From SCGC-AAA076-P13 sp905478035 (lineage in GTDB: Bacteria; Pseudomonadota; Gammaproteobacteria; Magnimaribacterales; D2472): a stretch of 64,000 bases of DNA. The notes beneath the pieces were generated by a model that was given only the letters and a program-made list of their open reading frames with translations, did not search any database and was not told where the DNA came from. The translations under genes were made by a program, and so were the position numbers. The stretch spans positions 1,233,871-1,297,870 of the forward strand of contig OX044367.1 in the NCBI GenBank assembly GCA_943846785.1. Reading direction: 5' to 3'. Positions within the stretch are counted from its first letter, which is position 1. Each line of letters begins with the position of its first letter. Shown here piece after piece: positions 8,570 through 17,000 of this stretch.

Positions 8570-9556
8570 TTATTCTTTCAAAATATCTGCAACAATTTTG
8601 GGTCCTTTGACAACAAAGCCTGTATATAGCTGAACCAATTGAGCTCCAGAATTTATTTTATCTTGGAAATCCTTATTATTCATAACTCCACCAACGCCAA
8701 TTAGGGGTATAGAGGGATCGTTACTATATATTAAGTTCAGAAGTTCTGTTGATTTGTTCATTATTGGTTTGCCAGATAAACCTCCTTCATAAGTATGATA
8801 TTTCTTATCTTTGAGTATTTTTTTATCTATTGAAGTATTTGAAATAATTAAACCTGTAAAAGATGAGTTATTTATAATTTGAATAATTTCATTTATGGAC
8901 TCTTTATTTTCATCAGGAGATATTTTAAGAAAGATTGATTTTTTATATCCAGAAATTTTGATTACCTTATCAATAGCTCCTATCAATTTTTTTAAATTAT
9001 CAGAACTATGCAAATCTCTTAAACCTGGTGTATTTGGAGATGAGATATTAACTGTAATATAGTCGGCATAATTTTCAACTTTATTAAAGCACTCAATATA
9101 ATCATCTATTCTTTTTTGGCCATCTGAGGTTTTGTTTGCTCCTATATTCACCCCAACAATTCCTCTGAATGTTCTTTTTTTTAGTCTTTTAACTAAATAA
9201 TCTACTCCCTTATTATTAAACCCAAGTCGATTAATAATTGCCTTTTCTTTAAAAATTCTAAAGACTCTTGGTTTTTTATTTCCCAACTGAGCTTTTGGGG
9301 TTACGGTTCCTACCTCAACAAATCCAAATCCTAGTGCTCCTATGCAATCTATAAAATCTCCATTCTTATCAAGACCAGCTGCAGTTCCAAGTCTATTTGC
9401 AAAAGTCATTCCAAAAACTTCAAGCTCTTCATCATGAAGTTTTGGAAAAAAAATATTAATTAACCTTAATTGATAGAGAATCTTTAATGAATACAATGCA
9501 ATTGAATGAGCTGCTTCTGGCGGGAATAATTTAATTATTTTTAGGACTAAGTTCAA
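8570..9556 (-). CDS. pyrD: Dihydroorotate dehydrogenase (quinone), class 2
   Basis: Oxidises dihydroorotate to orotate in pyrimidine synthesis, passing electrons to the quinone pool. The 328-residue protein has the N-terminal amphipathic membrane-association region (FPPEAAHSIALYSLKIL) that defines class 2. The FMN-site text follows: GTAAGLDKNG, EVGTVTPKAQ, INRLGFNNKG and VNISSPNTPGLRDLHS with the class-2 catalytic Ser, then LIISNTS, GLSGKPI and LIGVGGV near the end. Length is standard. It follows the broken galU by 15 bases on the same strand and is itself free of frame errors. Confidence 0.95.
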   Translation of the reverse strand: MNLVLKIIKLFPPEAAHSIALYSLKILYQLRLINIFFPKLHDEELEVFGMTFANRLGTAAGLDKNGDFIDCIGALGFGFVEVGTVTPKAQLGNKKPRVFRIFKEKAIINRLGFNNKGVDYLVKRLKKRTFRGIVGVNIGANKTSDGQKRIDDYIECFNKVENYADYITVNISSPNTPGLRDLHSSDNLKKLIGAIDKVIKISGYKKSIFLKISPDENKESINEIIQIINNSSFTGLIISNTSIDKKILKDKKYHTYEGGLSGKPIMNKSTELLNLIYSNDPSIPLIGVGGVMNNKDFQDKINSGAQLVQLYTGFVVKGPKIVADILKE

Positions 9557-9571
9557 ACTATATTTTTTTAA

Positions 9572-10423
9572 TTACGTTTTTAATCTCATCCCTATTTCAA
9601 TATCTCGCAATGATATTGCAATAGTTGCCTCAACAAAACCACCTTTACTGCCGCAATCAAATTTCTCACCTTTATAAATGCAAGCATGCACCATTTCATC
9701 ATCTATTACATAATTTAATAGCATCAGTAAGTTGAATCTCACCAGTTTTATCTGGAAGACATCTTTTAGTTTATTAAAGATACTGCTGTTTAAAATATAT
9801 CTTCCACAAACAGCAATATTTGATGGGGCCTCATCGGCTTCTGGCTTTTCTACAATATCTGCAATTTCTATTAAGTTATCTTTAATATTTCCAGGTTTTA
9901 TTACTCCATATTTATGAATATCTATCTTATTCAATTTCATTTACAGCAATTACAGATAGCATTCGTTTTTATAAGATCTCTCTTAATTGATTGAGGCAGC
10001 TATCTTTAGAAAAAAATAAATCATCTGGAAGTAATACTGCAAATGGCTCATCTTGAATAAGTTGCTCTGCTAGAGAAATAGCATGCCCTAATCCCTTTTG
10101 TTCTTTTGAACAATATAATGAAATTTAATATTTTCAAATTTCATGGGTTTAGTTTCTCAATATAAGTCTTCCTTACCTGAACTTCTAAGTTTTTCTTCTA
10201 GTTCTTTAGATTTATCAAAATGTTTCTTAATGGAGTATTTAGTAGGGCTTGTTATAAAAATAATCTCTTCTATCCCTATCTCAATTGCCTCTTCAACAGC
10301 ATATTGAACAAGTGGCTTATCAATAATAGGAAGCATTTCTTTTGGCATTGCTTTAGTTGCAGGAAGAAATCTAGTTCCAAAACCTGCAACTGGTAAGACT
10401 GCTTTCTTTATCTTTTTCATCAT
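9572..10423 (-). pseudogene. galU: UTP-glucose-1-phosphate uridylyltransferase, multiply frameshifted
   Basis: GalU makes UDP-glucose from UTP and glucose-1-phosphate. The reading frame is broken several times, yet nearly the whole protein is present across frames. The start is KKAVLPVAGFGTRFLPATKA with KEMLPIIDKPLVQYAVEEA. Then come QKGLGHAISLAEQL, PFAVLLPDD and the NKIDIHKYGVIKPG to DIVEKPEADEAPSN segment. The end is GRYILNSSIF followed by FDCGSKGGFVEATIAI. At least five one-base indels lie between about 9720 and 10180, two of them compensating. No sense-to-stop substitution is needed to explain the breaks, so a run of consensus errors is as likely as true decay. It begins 4 bases after the rhomboid gene. 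Confidence 0.8.
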
Positions 10424-10426
10424 GAA

Positions 10427-11047
10427 TTATCTTATCACTGTTATACATTTAGTTACCATTCCAAAGATAAGACCTCCCACTAAACCACCTAAGATGTGCA
10501 TAATTTGCAATATTACCAAACCCAAAAATAGTCAAAACTCCTAGAAAGCCTAAAAGCATCCATATCAACATAAATAAATATATAGCTGGTGGCAAACCAT
10601 ATCTTTCATTTTTTGTTTCTAATTCAATTATCATGCAATAGCCAAACATTCCATATATTACTCCTGATAACCCTCCAAAAAGAGAGGATTCAGAAAAGAT
10701 ATATTGGGTATAGTTGGCAACTAATGATGAAAATATTACTAAAGCGATAAATTTAATATGACCATCATAAAGCTCAATCTTTTGACCTAAAATATAAATC
10801 CATAAACAATTAAATGCTAAATGAGCAAAAGAAAAATGAATTAACATTGGAGTTATTAGTCTCCACCATTCATTTTGATCAAAAAAAGTCTCTTCAAACG
10901 AGAGAAATCTTATATAACTATTTAATGTGAATCTGGTTTGAGAAAAGTTAAAAACTCAATAATCCCACAGTAACTTCCAAAGCTAGAAATAATAGCTATT
11001 ACAATAGAAATTAAAATTATAGGTACGTGAAAGTTTTTGATATTCAA
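10427..11047 (-). pseudogene. Rhomboid-family intramembrane serine protease, frameshifted
   Basis: Rhomboids cut membrane proteins within the bilayer. The longest open piece (10449-10847) carries a typical core: HFSFAHLAFNCLWIYILGQ, LFGGLSGVIYGMFGY with the catalytic Ser of GLSG, and ANYAHL with the catalytic His. Reading on in the next frame after ANYAHL gives GGLVGGLIFGMVTKCITVIR and a stop at 10427, so one extra base near 10488 breaks the end. Upstream, DQNEWWRLITPM in one frame and NIKNFHVPIILISIVIAI in another reconstruct the first transmembrane helix. The latter opens with TTG at 11047, and a second indel lies near 10925. The repaired length is about 206 residues, like short bacterial rhomboids. 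It sits between nadK and galU. Confidence 0.75.
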
Positions 11048-11056
11048 TTCTTAAGC

Positions 11057-11923
11057 TCAGGTATTGATTGATATATCAAGACTCCAGCCAAGTTTTTCTC
11101 TACATGCTTCAAAAAAATCATTTTTCTTAGGATGTACTAATTTGAGAGTATTGTTCATCTTGCATATATTTATATTTTCTGAAAATGGAACTTTGGTGTC
11201 GTCTTGTCCATCAGCACAAATCTTAGCTTGATCTAATGGCCCTCTTAATATTTCAATAGAAACTTTTTCATCTGAAGATATTACAAAAGGTCTTGATGAG
11301 ATACTCTGAGGTAGCATTGGAAGAATAGTCCATACATCTAACGCTGGATGAATTATAGGACCGCCAGCAGACAAGGCATATGCAGTAGATCCAGTTGGAG
11401 TTGCTATTATTAAACCATCAGATCTTTGCTCATATACAACCTTATCATTTACGCTAAGTCTGTATCTCATAAGCTGGGCGTATGCACCAGAATGAATAAC
11501 TATTTCGTTTAAGCCATACACCGTCTGATCTAGAAAACTTGCACTTACCAAGCTTCTCTCTTCAATTACAAAATCTCCTGCAAAGATCTCATCTAATGAA
11601 CTTTTAAAATTATCAATTTTAATATCAGTTAAAAAGCCAACATTACCCATATTTACGCCTAAAATAGGTATATTAAATTTTAGAAACTTTCTTGCAGAGC
11701 CTAATAAAGTTCCATCTCCCCCAAATACAATTAATAAATCAATATTATTTACAAATTCATCGTCTGATAACTCTTGAATATTTGGATGAGAATAATCAGA
11801 AGTCGTTTCAATAAAAATCTCAATAGGAAAATCTAGTAAGTTCTCTACAAGCAGATTTAAAGCCTTATGATCAATTCCTTCATAAGCTTTATCCTTTACG
11901 TAAATGCCAATCTTTTTAAACAT
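11057..11923 (-). CDS. nadK: NAD kinase
   Basis: Phosphorylates NAD+ to NADP+. The 288-residue protein has the diagnostic LIVFGGDGTLLGSARKF, then ILGVNMGNVGFLTDI, LNEIVIHSG, RSDGLIIATPTGSTAYALSAGGPI and the late ILPMLPQSISSRPFVI. Length is typical. It heads the long minus-strand run nadK-rhomboid-galU-pyrD-...-topA and is divergent from the acyl-CoA dehydrogenase at 12031 across 107 bases. Confidence 0.95.
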   Translation of the reverse strand: MFKKIGIYVKDKAYEGIDHKALNLLVENLLDFPIEIFIETTSDYSHPNIQELSDDEFVNNIDLLIVFGGDGTLLGSARKFLKFNIPILGVNMGNVGFLTDIKIDNFKSSLDEIFAGDFVIEERSLVSASFLDQTVYGLNEIVIHSGAYAQLMRYRLSVNDKVVYEQRSDGLIIATPTGSTAYALSAGGPIIHPALDVWTILPMLPQSISSRPFVISSDEKVSIEILRGPLDQAKICADGQDDTKVPFSENINICKMNNTLKLVHPKKNDFFEACREKLGWSLDISINT

Positions 11924-12030
11924 TTCAAGATTATACTCTTCAGAAATGCACAGTGTATGTTTTTTATAGGATGAAAAATTACAATTTCTCCTTATAATGT
12001 TTGACTAAATACAAGAAATGGTAAATTAAT

Positions 12031-13221
12031 ATGTCTGAACTAGATAACTTTAGAAAAGAAGTAAAAGAGTGGCTTGATAGTAATTGTCCTACATCCATGA
12101 GAGCTGGAGCAGATCCAGATACACCAATTGATGAGGTTTGGGGAGGTAGAAAGGCGGTTTATAAAAATCCTGATTCAAAAATATGGCTTGATAGAATGGG
12201 TGAAAAAGGTTGGACCATGCCAACAGTGCCATCTGAATATGGTGGAGGCGGACTCAATAAAGAAGAAGTTAAAATTCTCAATGAAGAACTGTTTGCTATA
12301 GGGGCAAGATCACCTTTATTAAGTTTTGGCATATGGATGCTAGCACCTGTTTTACTTGAATATGGTTCTGAAGAACAAAAGAAGGAGCATCTGCCTAAAA
12401 TTATTAAAGGTGAAATTAGATGGTGTCAGGGTTATTCTGAGCCAGGCTCAGGTTCAGACTTGGCAAGTTTGGCCACTAAAGCTGAAGATATTGGTGAACA
12501 TTTTATGGTGAATGGTCAAAAAGTTTGGACATCTTATGCCGATAAAGCTGATTGGATTTTTGCTTTGGTTAGGACTGGACCAAAAGAACCAAAACATGAT
12601 GGAATAAGCTTCTTACTTATTGATATGGAAACTAAAGGTGTTTCAACAAAACCAATAACTTTAATTTCTGGTAAATCGCCATTTTGTGAAACATTTTTTG
12701 ATGATGTTAAAGTCCCAAAATCAAATCTTGTTGGTCAGTTAAATGCTGGTTGGGCTATAGCAAAGGCTCTTCTACAGCACGAAAGAGCATTTATTTCAAA
12801 TTTTGGACTTGCATCTGGAATGGGCAGTAAAAAAGATATAATTTCAATCGCTAAAAAACATCTCGGTGAAGAAAATGGAAAAATAAGTAATGGATTTTAT
12901 AGATCTGAGATAGCATCCCACAAAATTAAAGAGCATGCTTTTGGTCTAACACTTCAAAGAGCTGGAGACGAGGGTGGAAAAGCAAGTGCTACTGCTTCAA
13001 TGTTTAAATTGTATGGAACAGAGCATAATAAAAAACGTCATGAATTAATGATAGCTGCAATGGGTACTGATGGTGTTGCATGGGATGGTGATGAGTTTGA
13101 TGATTCAGATAAAAATTTGACTAGGTCATGGCTTAGAACTAAAGGTAACTCTCTAGAAGGAGGAACTTCAGAAGTCCAATTAAATGTAATATCAAAAAGA
13201 GTTCTTGGTTTACCAAGTTAA
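12031..13221 (+). CDS. Acyl-CoA dehydrogenase (first of a tandem pair)
   Basis: FAD enzyme of the acyl-CoA dehydrogenase superfamily, 396 residues. Landmarks are MPTVPSEYGGGGL, the FAD-site WCQGYSEPGSGSDLASL and VNGQKVWTSYA, the G-helix QHERAF, and the C-terminal GNSLEGGTSEVQLNVISKRVLGLP. The Glu of LEGGTSE stands at the place of the catalytic base of medium-chain enzymes. It is 21 bases upstream of a second, shorter dehydrogenase. Such adjacent pairs resemble the heterotetrameric dehydrogenases of steroid and bile-acid side-chain oxidation, so they may form one complex. The substrate is not predictable. Confidence 0.9.
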   Translation: MSELDNFRKEVKEWLDSNCPTSMRAGADPDTPIDEVWGGRKAVYKNPDSKIWLDRMGEKGWTMPTVPSEYGGGGLNKEEVKILNEELFAIGARSPLLSFGIWMLAPVLLEYGSEEQKKEHLPKIIKGEIRWCQGYSEPGSGSDLASLATKAEDIGEHFMVNGQKVWTSYADKADWIFALVRTGPKEPKHDGISFLLIDMETKGVSTKPITLISGKSPFCETFFDDVKVPKSNLVGQLNAGWAIAKALLQHERAFISNFGLASGMGSKKDIISIAKKHLGEENGKISNGFYRSEIASHKIKEHAFGLTLQRAGDEGGKASATASMFKLYGTEHNKKRHELMIAAMGTDGVAWDGDEFDDSDKNLTRSWLRTKGNSLEGGTSEVQLNVISKRVLGLPS

Positions 13222-13242
13222 AATTTGTACTGGGAATAAATA

Positions 13243-14382
13243 ATGAAATTAATATTAAATGAAGAGCAGCAATTTTTAAAAGATACTGCAAAGAACTTTG
13301 CCGAGGAGAGAACACCGGTTAATCATTTTAGATCTCTTAGGGATGACAATGATAGCAAGCTATGGGATATGGATATTTGGCAGGAAATGGTTAAATTGGG
13401 TTGGTCAGGTATTTTAATACCAGAAGAGTTTGGTGGCTCAAATTTTGGAGTTGCTGGAATTAGCGTAATTCTTCAAGAATGCGGAAAAACACTAACGCCC
13501 TCTCCACTTTTTGCAACAGGCGTACTTGGCGCACATGCAATAACTCATTTTGGTACTGAAGAGCAAAAAAATAACTACCTCCCAAAAATCGTAAGTGGTG
13601 AGATTACTACTGCCATCGCAATAGATGAAACAAGTCATCATGACCCATTGAAAACCAATATGTCTGCAGTTTTAAAAGATGATGCTTATATTTTAAATGG
13701 GAAAAAAGTCTTTGTAGTTGATGGAGCAAGTGCAGATATATTTATTGTTTTAGCAAGAACATCAGGTAACTCTGGTGATAATACTGGGCTTACTTTATTT
13801 ATAGTTGAGAATAATCAACCGAATATAGAAGTTACTAAATTAAGCATGGCTGATTCAAGAAACTATGCGAACATAAGTTTCTCAGATGTTGTAATTCAAA
13901 AAGAAGATATTCTTGGTGATGCAGAGGCAGGAGGAGAAGCAATTGAAAATATCTTAGATATTGGAAGGATTGCAATTTCTGCAGAGATGCTAGGTAATGC
14001 TGAAGCAGCATTTGAATCTACAATTAATTATCTTAAAGAAAGAAAGCAATTTGGAGTTCTGATTGGAACATTTCAAGCACTACAACATAGGGCTGCTGAA
14101 ATGTTTTGTGAGCTAGAGCTTACAAAATCTTCTGTGATGGCAGCAATGCAGGGAGCTGACGATAATTCTAATGAATTGCAAAGGCTTGCTAGTCTTGCTA
14201 AAACTATTGCTGGTGAAACACTTCATTTAGTTTCAAATGAAGCCATACAAATGCATGGTGGAATTGGAGTAACTGATGAATATGACCTTGGTTTTTACCT
14301 TAAAAGGGCAAGGGTTGTGGAACAAATATTTGGAAGTTCTAAGTTCCATACTGAGAGGTATGCAAATATAAGTGGTTTTTAA
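13243..14382 (+). CDS. Acyl-CoA dehydrogenase (second of a tandem pair)
   Basis: A 379-residue acyl-CoA dehydrogenase that starts LNEEQQFLKDTAKNFAEERTP, with GILIPEEFGGSNFG, LNGKKVFVVDGAS and YLKERKQFGVLIGTFQALQHRAAEM, then a C-terminal AIQMHGGIGVTDEYDLGFYLKRA. It lacks the YEGT-like segment with a catalytic Glu near the end, as is common for the partner subunit in heteromeric dehydrogenases. It is co-directional with and 21 bases from the gene at 12031, and 16 bases from the acyltransferase that follows. Complex formation with its neighbour is an inference from gene pairing. Confidence 0.88.
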   Translation: MKLILNEEQQFLKDTAKNFAEERTPVNHFRSLRDDNDSKLWDMDIWQEMVKLGWSGILIPEEFGGSNFGVAGISVILQECGKTLTPSPLFATGVLGAHAITHFGTEEQKNNYLPKIVSGEITTAIAIDETSHHDPLKTNMSAVLKDDAYILNGKKVFVVDGASADIFIVLARTSGNSGDNTGLTLFIVENNQPNIEVTKLSMADSRNYANISFSDVVIQKEDILGDAEAGGEAIENILDIGRIAISAEMLGNAEAAFESTINYLKERKQFGVLIGTFQALQHRAAEMFCELELTKSSVMAAMQGADDNSNELQRLASLAKTIAGETLHLVSNEAIQMHGGIGVTDEYDLGFYLKRARVVEQIFGSSKFHTERYANISGF

Positions 14383-14398
14383 ATAAAGACAGTTTTTT

Positions 14399-15283
14399 AT
14401 GAATTCAATTAAATCAAATTGCATAGGAGTATTAACTTTTTTATTGATCCTTTTAGAGCTTACTATTGGATTTGGAACTTTATTTTTAGTAAACATTCCA
14501 AGAGTATTCTTTCCTACAAAATCATTTAAAAAATATATTAGTAAAGTCTCTAATAAGATTGGAGACCTTACTGTATATGGATTAAAACTTATATTGTTAT
14601 TAATGCATGGAAACAATATTACTGTCTTTGATGATAATAAATTTGATAAAAATGTTTGGTACATGGCTATGTCAAATCACCAGTCTTGGGCAGATATATT
14701 TTTATTATTAGTAGTTGCTCATAAAAGAATACCTTTATTAAAGTTTTTTATGAAAAAGGAGCTCAGATGGATACCATTTATATATCTTGCTAATAAAACT
14801 TTAAATATGCCTTTTGTGAACAGGCATTCAAAAAAAGAAATAGAATTAGATCCAAGTTTAAGATTGAAAGATTACCAAAATACTCTTGAATCATGCAAAA
14901 GATTTATGAGATCTCCTTCAACGATATTCAGTTATGCAGAAGGAACAAGAAATAATCCAACTAAACATAAAGATCAAAATTCACCATATATAAATCTTTT
15001 AATACCAAGAGTTGGGGGAATGGCTACAGCTTTATCAGCAATGCCTGAAATAGAAAATTTAGTTGACTATTCTGTAGTATATAAATCAGATAAACGAGAT
15101 GCTTGGTCTTTTTTAAAGGGCGAAATGAAGGAAGTTAAGATTTTAGTAAAACAACATCAAATACCAAATTATTTAAAAAATAAAAACTATATGGAAGATA
15201 GCTCTTATAGAGATGATTTTAAAAAATGGATTGAAAGCATATGGATTGTTAAAGATGAGAGTATAAGTAAATTAAAGTTTTAG
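14399..15283 (+). CDS. LPLAT-family acyltransferase (YihG/PlsC-like)
   Basis: A 294-residue membrane-associated acyltransferase of the lysophospholipid acyltransferase superfamily. It has an N-terminal hydrophobic helix (about residues 8-32), the catalytic HX4D block as SNHQSWAD, the acceptor-site AEGTRNNPTKH, and a pattern (LIPRVGGMATALSAM) found in the YihG-type branch. It probably acylates a glycerophospholipid at the inner face of the membrane. It follows the dehydrogenase pair by 16 bases and ends convergently, overlapping rraA by 12 bases. Confidence 0.82.
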   Translation: MNSIKSNCIGVLTFLLILLELTIGFGTLFLVNIPRVFFPTKSFKKYISKVSNKIGDLTVYGLKLILLLMHGNNITVFDDNKFDKNVWYMAMSNHQSWADIFLLLVVAHKRIPLLKFFMKKELRWIPFIYLANKTLNMPFVNRHSKKEIELDPSLRLKDYQNTLESCKRFMRSPSTIFSYAEGTRNNPTKHKDQNSPYINLLIPRVGGMATALSAMPEIENLVDYSVVYKSDKRDAWSFLKGEMKEVKILVKQHQIPNYLKNKNYMEDSSYRDDFKKWIESIWIVKDESISKLKF

Positions 15284-15775
15284 TTTTTCTCTTGAAACCA
15301 GCCAGCCATTAGAATCTACATAAATCCAAGATCCTGTTTTAATACCCACACTCCCAATCTTAAAAGCTGAATTTTTTGACCCAATCCCAACTGTTTTATC
15401 CGTTTTTTTTGGGTATGTATCAATTGCATAAACACCAATATCAATGTTTTTAATAATCTCTATATCTCTTATATAACCATCTACAAATATGCCATTCCAG
15501 TTGTTCTCATATGCCATGGCGGCTATTTGGTCTCCAACCATAGAACACAAATCATCACCGGTATGCTTTATGACTAAGACTTTATCTTTTCCATCTTCTT
15601 GGGCTAGCTCTTTCACAATGCTGTTACTATGAGGACATTCTGCAGTTTTGATTTCTCCAAAAAATTTTTGACGCTTGCCAAATGATTTTAAAAATAAATC
15701 ACCAACATCTATTTCATTTTCATACAAATCACATAGATCTGGAACAGTAAAAGTTTTGAGATTTTGATTCATCAT
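15272..15775 (-). CDS. rraA: RraA family protein (RNase E regulator / HMG aldolase fold)
   Basis: A 167-residue protein of the RraA family. Some members bind RNase E, and others are 4-hydroxy-4-methyl-2-oxoglutarate or oxaloacetate-decarboxylating aldolases. Visible are TVPDLCDLYEN at the N-terminus, DKVLVIKHTGDDLCSMVGDQIAAMAYENNW and GIFVDGYIRDIEIIKNIDIGVYA (the family G-x-x-R-D metal-site motif). The end is an IGSVGIKTGSWIYVDSNGW block. Length fits RraA. Which of the two roles applies cannot be told from sequence. It is convergent with the acyltransferase. Confidence 0.85.
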   Translation of the reverse strand: MMNQNLKTFTVPDLCDLYENEIDVGDLFLKSFGKRQKFFGEIKTAECPHSNSIVKELAQEDGKDKVLVIKHTGDDLCSMVGDQIAAMAYENNWNGIFVDGYIRDIEIIKNIDIGVYAIDTYPKKTDKTVGIGSKNSAFKIGSVGIKTGSWIYVDSNGWLVSREKLKL

Positions 15776-15841
15776 TGTTTATTGTAAATATTTTCCAATT
15801 TCTATTATAGAATAGAATTAGTTTTAAAAAATTGTATAAAT

Positions 15842-16996
15842 ATGAAGTCTCCTATTTGTGAAATGTTTGATATCGAATTTCCTCTTATTGCGTTTAGTCA
15901 TTGTAGGGATGTTGTTGTAGCAGTTTCAAAAGCTGGGGGTATGGGTGTCTTAGGAGCAGTTGGACACTCTCCTGAAAAATTAGAAATAGATTTAAAGTGG
16001 ATAGATGACAATATAAATGGTATGCCTTATGGGGTAGACGTACTAGTGCCAAATTCCTATAAAGGTAAAGGTCAAGGCAATTCATTGAATGATTTAAGAG
16101 AAATGATTCCACAAGAATATAGAGACTTTAGGGCAGATGTGTTGCAGGAATATGATATTGATGCAGACTATCTTAGAAATAGCGAAGGATCTGCTAAAAC
16201 AGAAAAAAATTCAAATGCCATTTTGGGTAAAGGTTTTGAAATTGCTCAAGATGTTTTGAATGTAGCCTTCTCACATCCTATTAAGTTGGTTGCTAATGCT
16301 CTTGGTGTTCCGCCAGACTGGATGCTTAAAATGGGAAAAGATAATGGAGTTGCAGTTGCAGCTCTTGTTGGAGCTAAAGAACATGCAATAAAGCAAGTAG
16401 AAGCAGGTGTTGATTTGGTTGTCGTTTCAGGGACAGAAGGCGGTGGACATTGTGGAAGTGTTTCAACAATGGTTTTAGTTCCAGAGGTTAGAAGAGCATT
16501 AAAACCCTATGGAAATATACCAATATTAGCAGCTGGTGGAATAGCTACTGGTGAACAAATGGCTGGAATAATGGCAATGGGTGCAGATGGTGTATGGTGC
16601 GCATCAGTATTTCTTCCAACTAATGAAGCTGAAACATCTGAGAATATTAAAGAAAAAATGGTAGCAGCATCCTCAAGTGAAACTGTAAGATCGAAAAGCA
16701 GGACTGGCAAGCATTCAAGACAACTTAAATCCCCATGGACTGATGCATGGGAATCAAAAGAAGCACCAGAACCTTTACCTATGCCTCTTCAAACTATGGT
16801 TAGTGAACCAGCTCTAAGGGTTGTAAGAGACCAAGCGCAAATTGGACATGAAGGTGCTAAAAAACTTGAAACATATTGGGTTGGTCAGGGTATAGGGTTA
16901 GTAACAGAAAGTATTGGTGCTGGCCAAACTGTTCAAAAATATAAAGAGGAATTTATTGAAGCATATGAAAATATGAACTCATTATTTGAAGAGTGA
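15842..16996 (+). CDS. Nitronate monooxygenase-family flavoprotein
   Basis: A 384-residue FMN protein of the NMO / 2-nitropropane dioxygenase family with a TIM-barrel core. It opens with the substrate-phosphate loop region ICEMFDIEFPLIAF and SKAGGMGVLGAVG. Later it has VAALVGAKEHAIKQVEAGVDLVVVSGTEGGGHCG and PILAAGGIATGEQMAGIMAMGADGVW, the usual FMN phosphate site. The insertion of about 80 residues after GMPYGVDVLVPNSYKG is shared by longer actinobacterial and marine homologues. The real substrate is unknown. It stands alone between rraA and the Msr gene. Confidence 0.85.
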   Translation: MKSPICEMFDIEFPLIAFSHCRDVVVAVSKAGGMGVLGAVGHSPEKLEIDLKWIDDNINGMPYGVDVLVPNSYKGKGQGNSLNDLREMIPQEYRDFRADVLQEYDIDADYLRNSEGSAKTEKNSNAILGKGFEIAQDVLNVAFSHPIKLVANALGVPPDWMLKMGKDNGVAVAALVGAKEHAIKQVEAGVDLVVVSGTEGGGHCGSVSTMVLVPEVRRALKPYGNIPILAAGGIATGEQMAGIMAMGADGVWCASVFLPTNEAETSENIKEKMVAASSSETVRSKSRTGKHSRQLKSPWTDAWESKEAPEPLPMPLQTMVSEPALRVVRDQAQIGHEGAKKLETYWVGQGIGLVTESIGAGQTVQKYKEEFIEAYENMNSLFEE

Positions 16997-17000
16997 TCAA

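Noticed and set aside
14233..14664. 143-codon open frame on the minus strand opposite the acyl-CoA dehydrogenase and acyltransferase
   Set aside because: It is antisense to two well-supported genes and has no recognisable motif; a chance frame.
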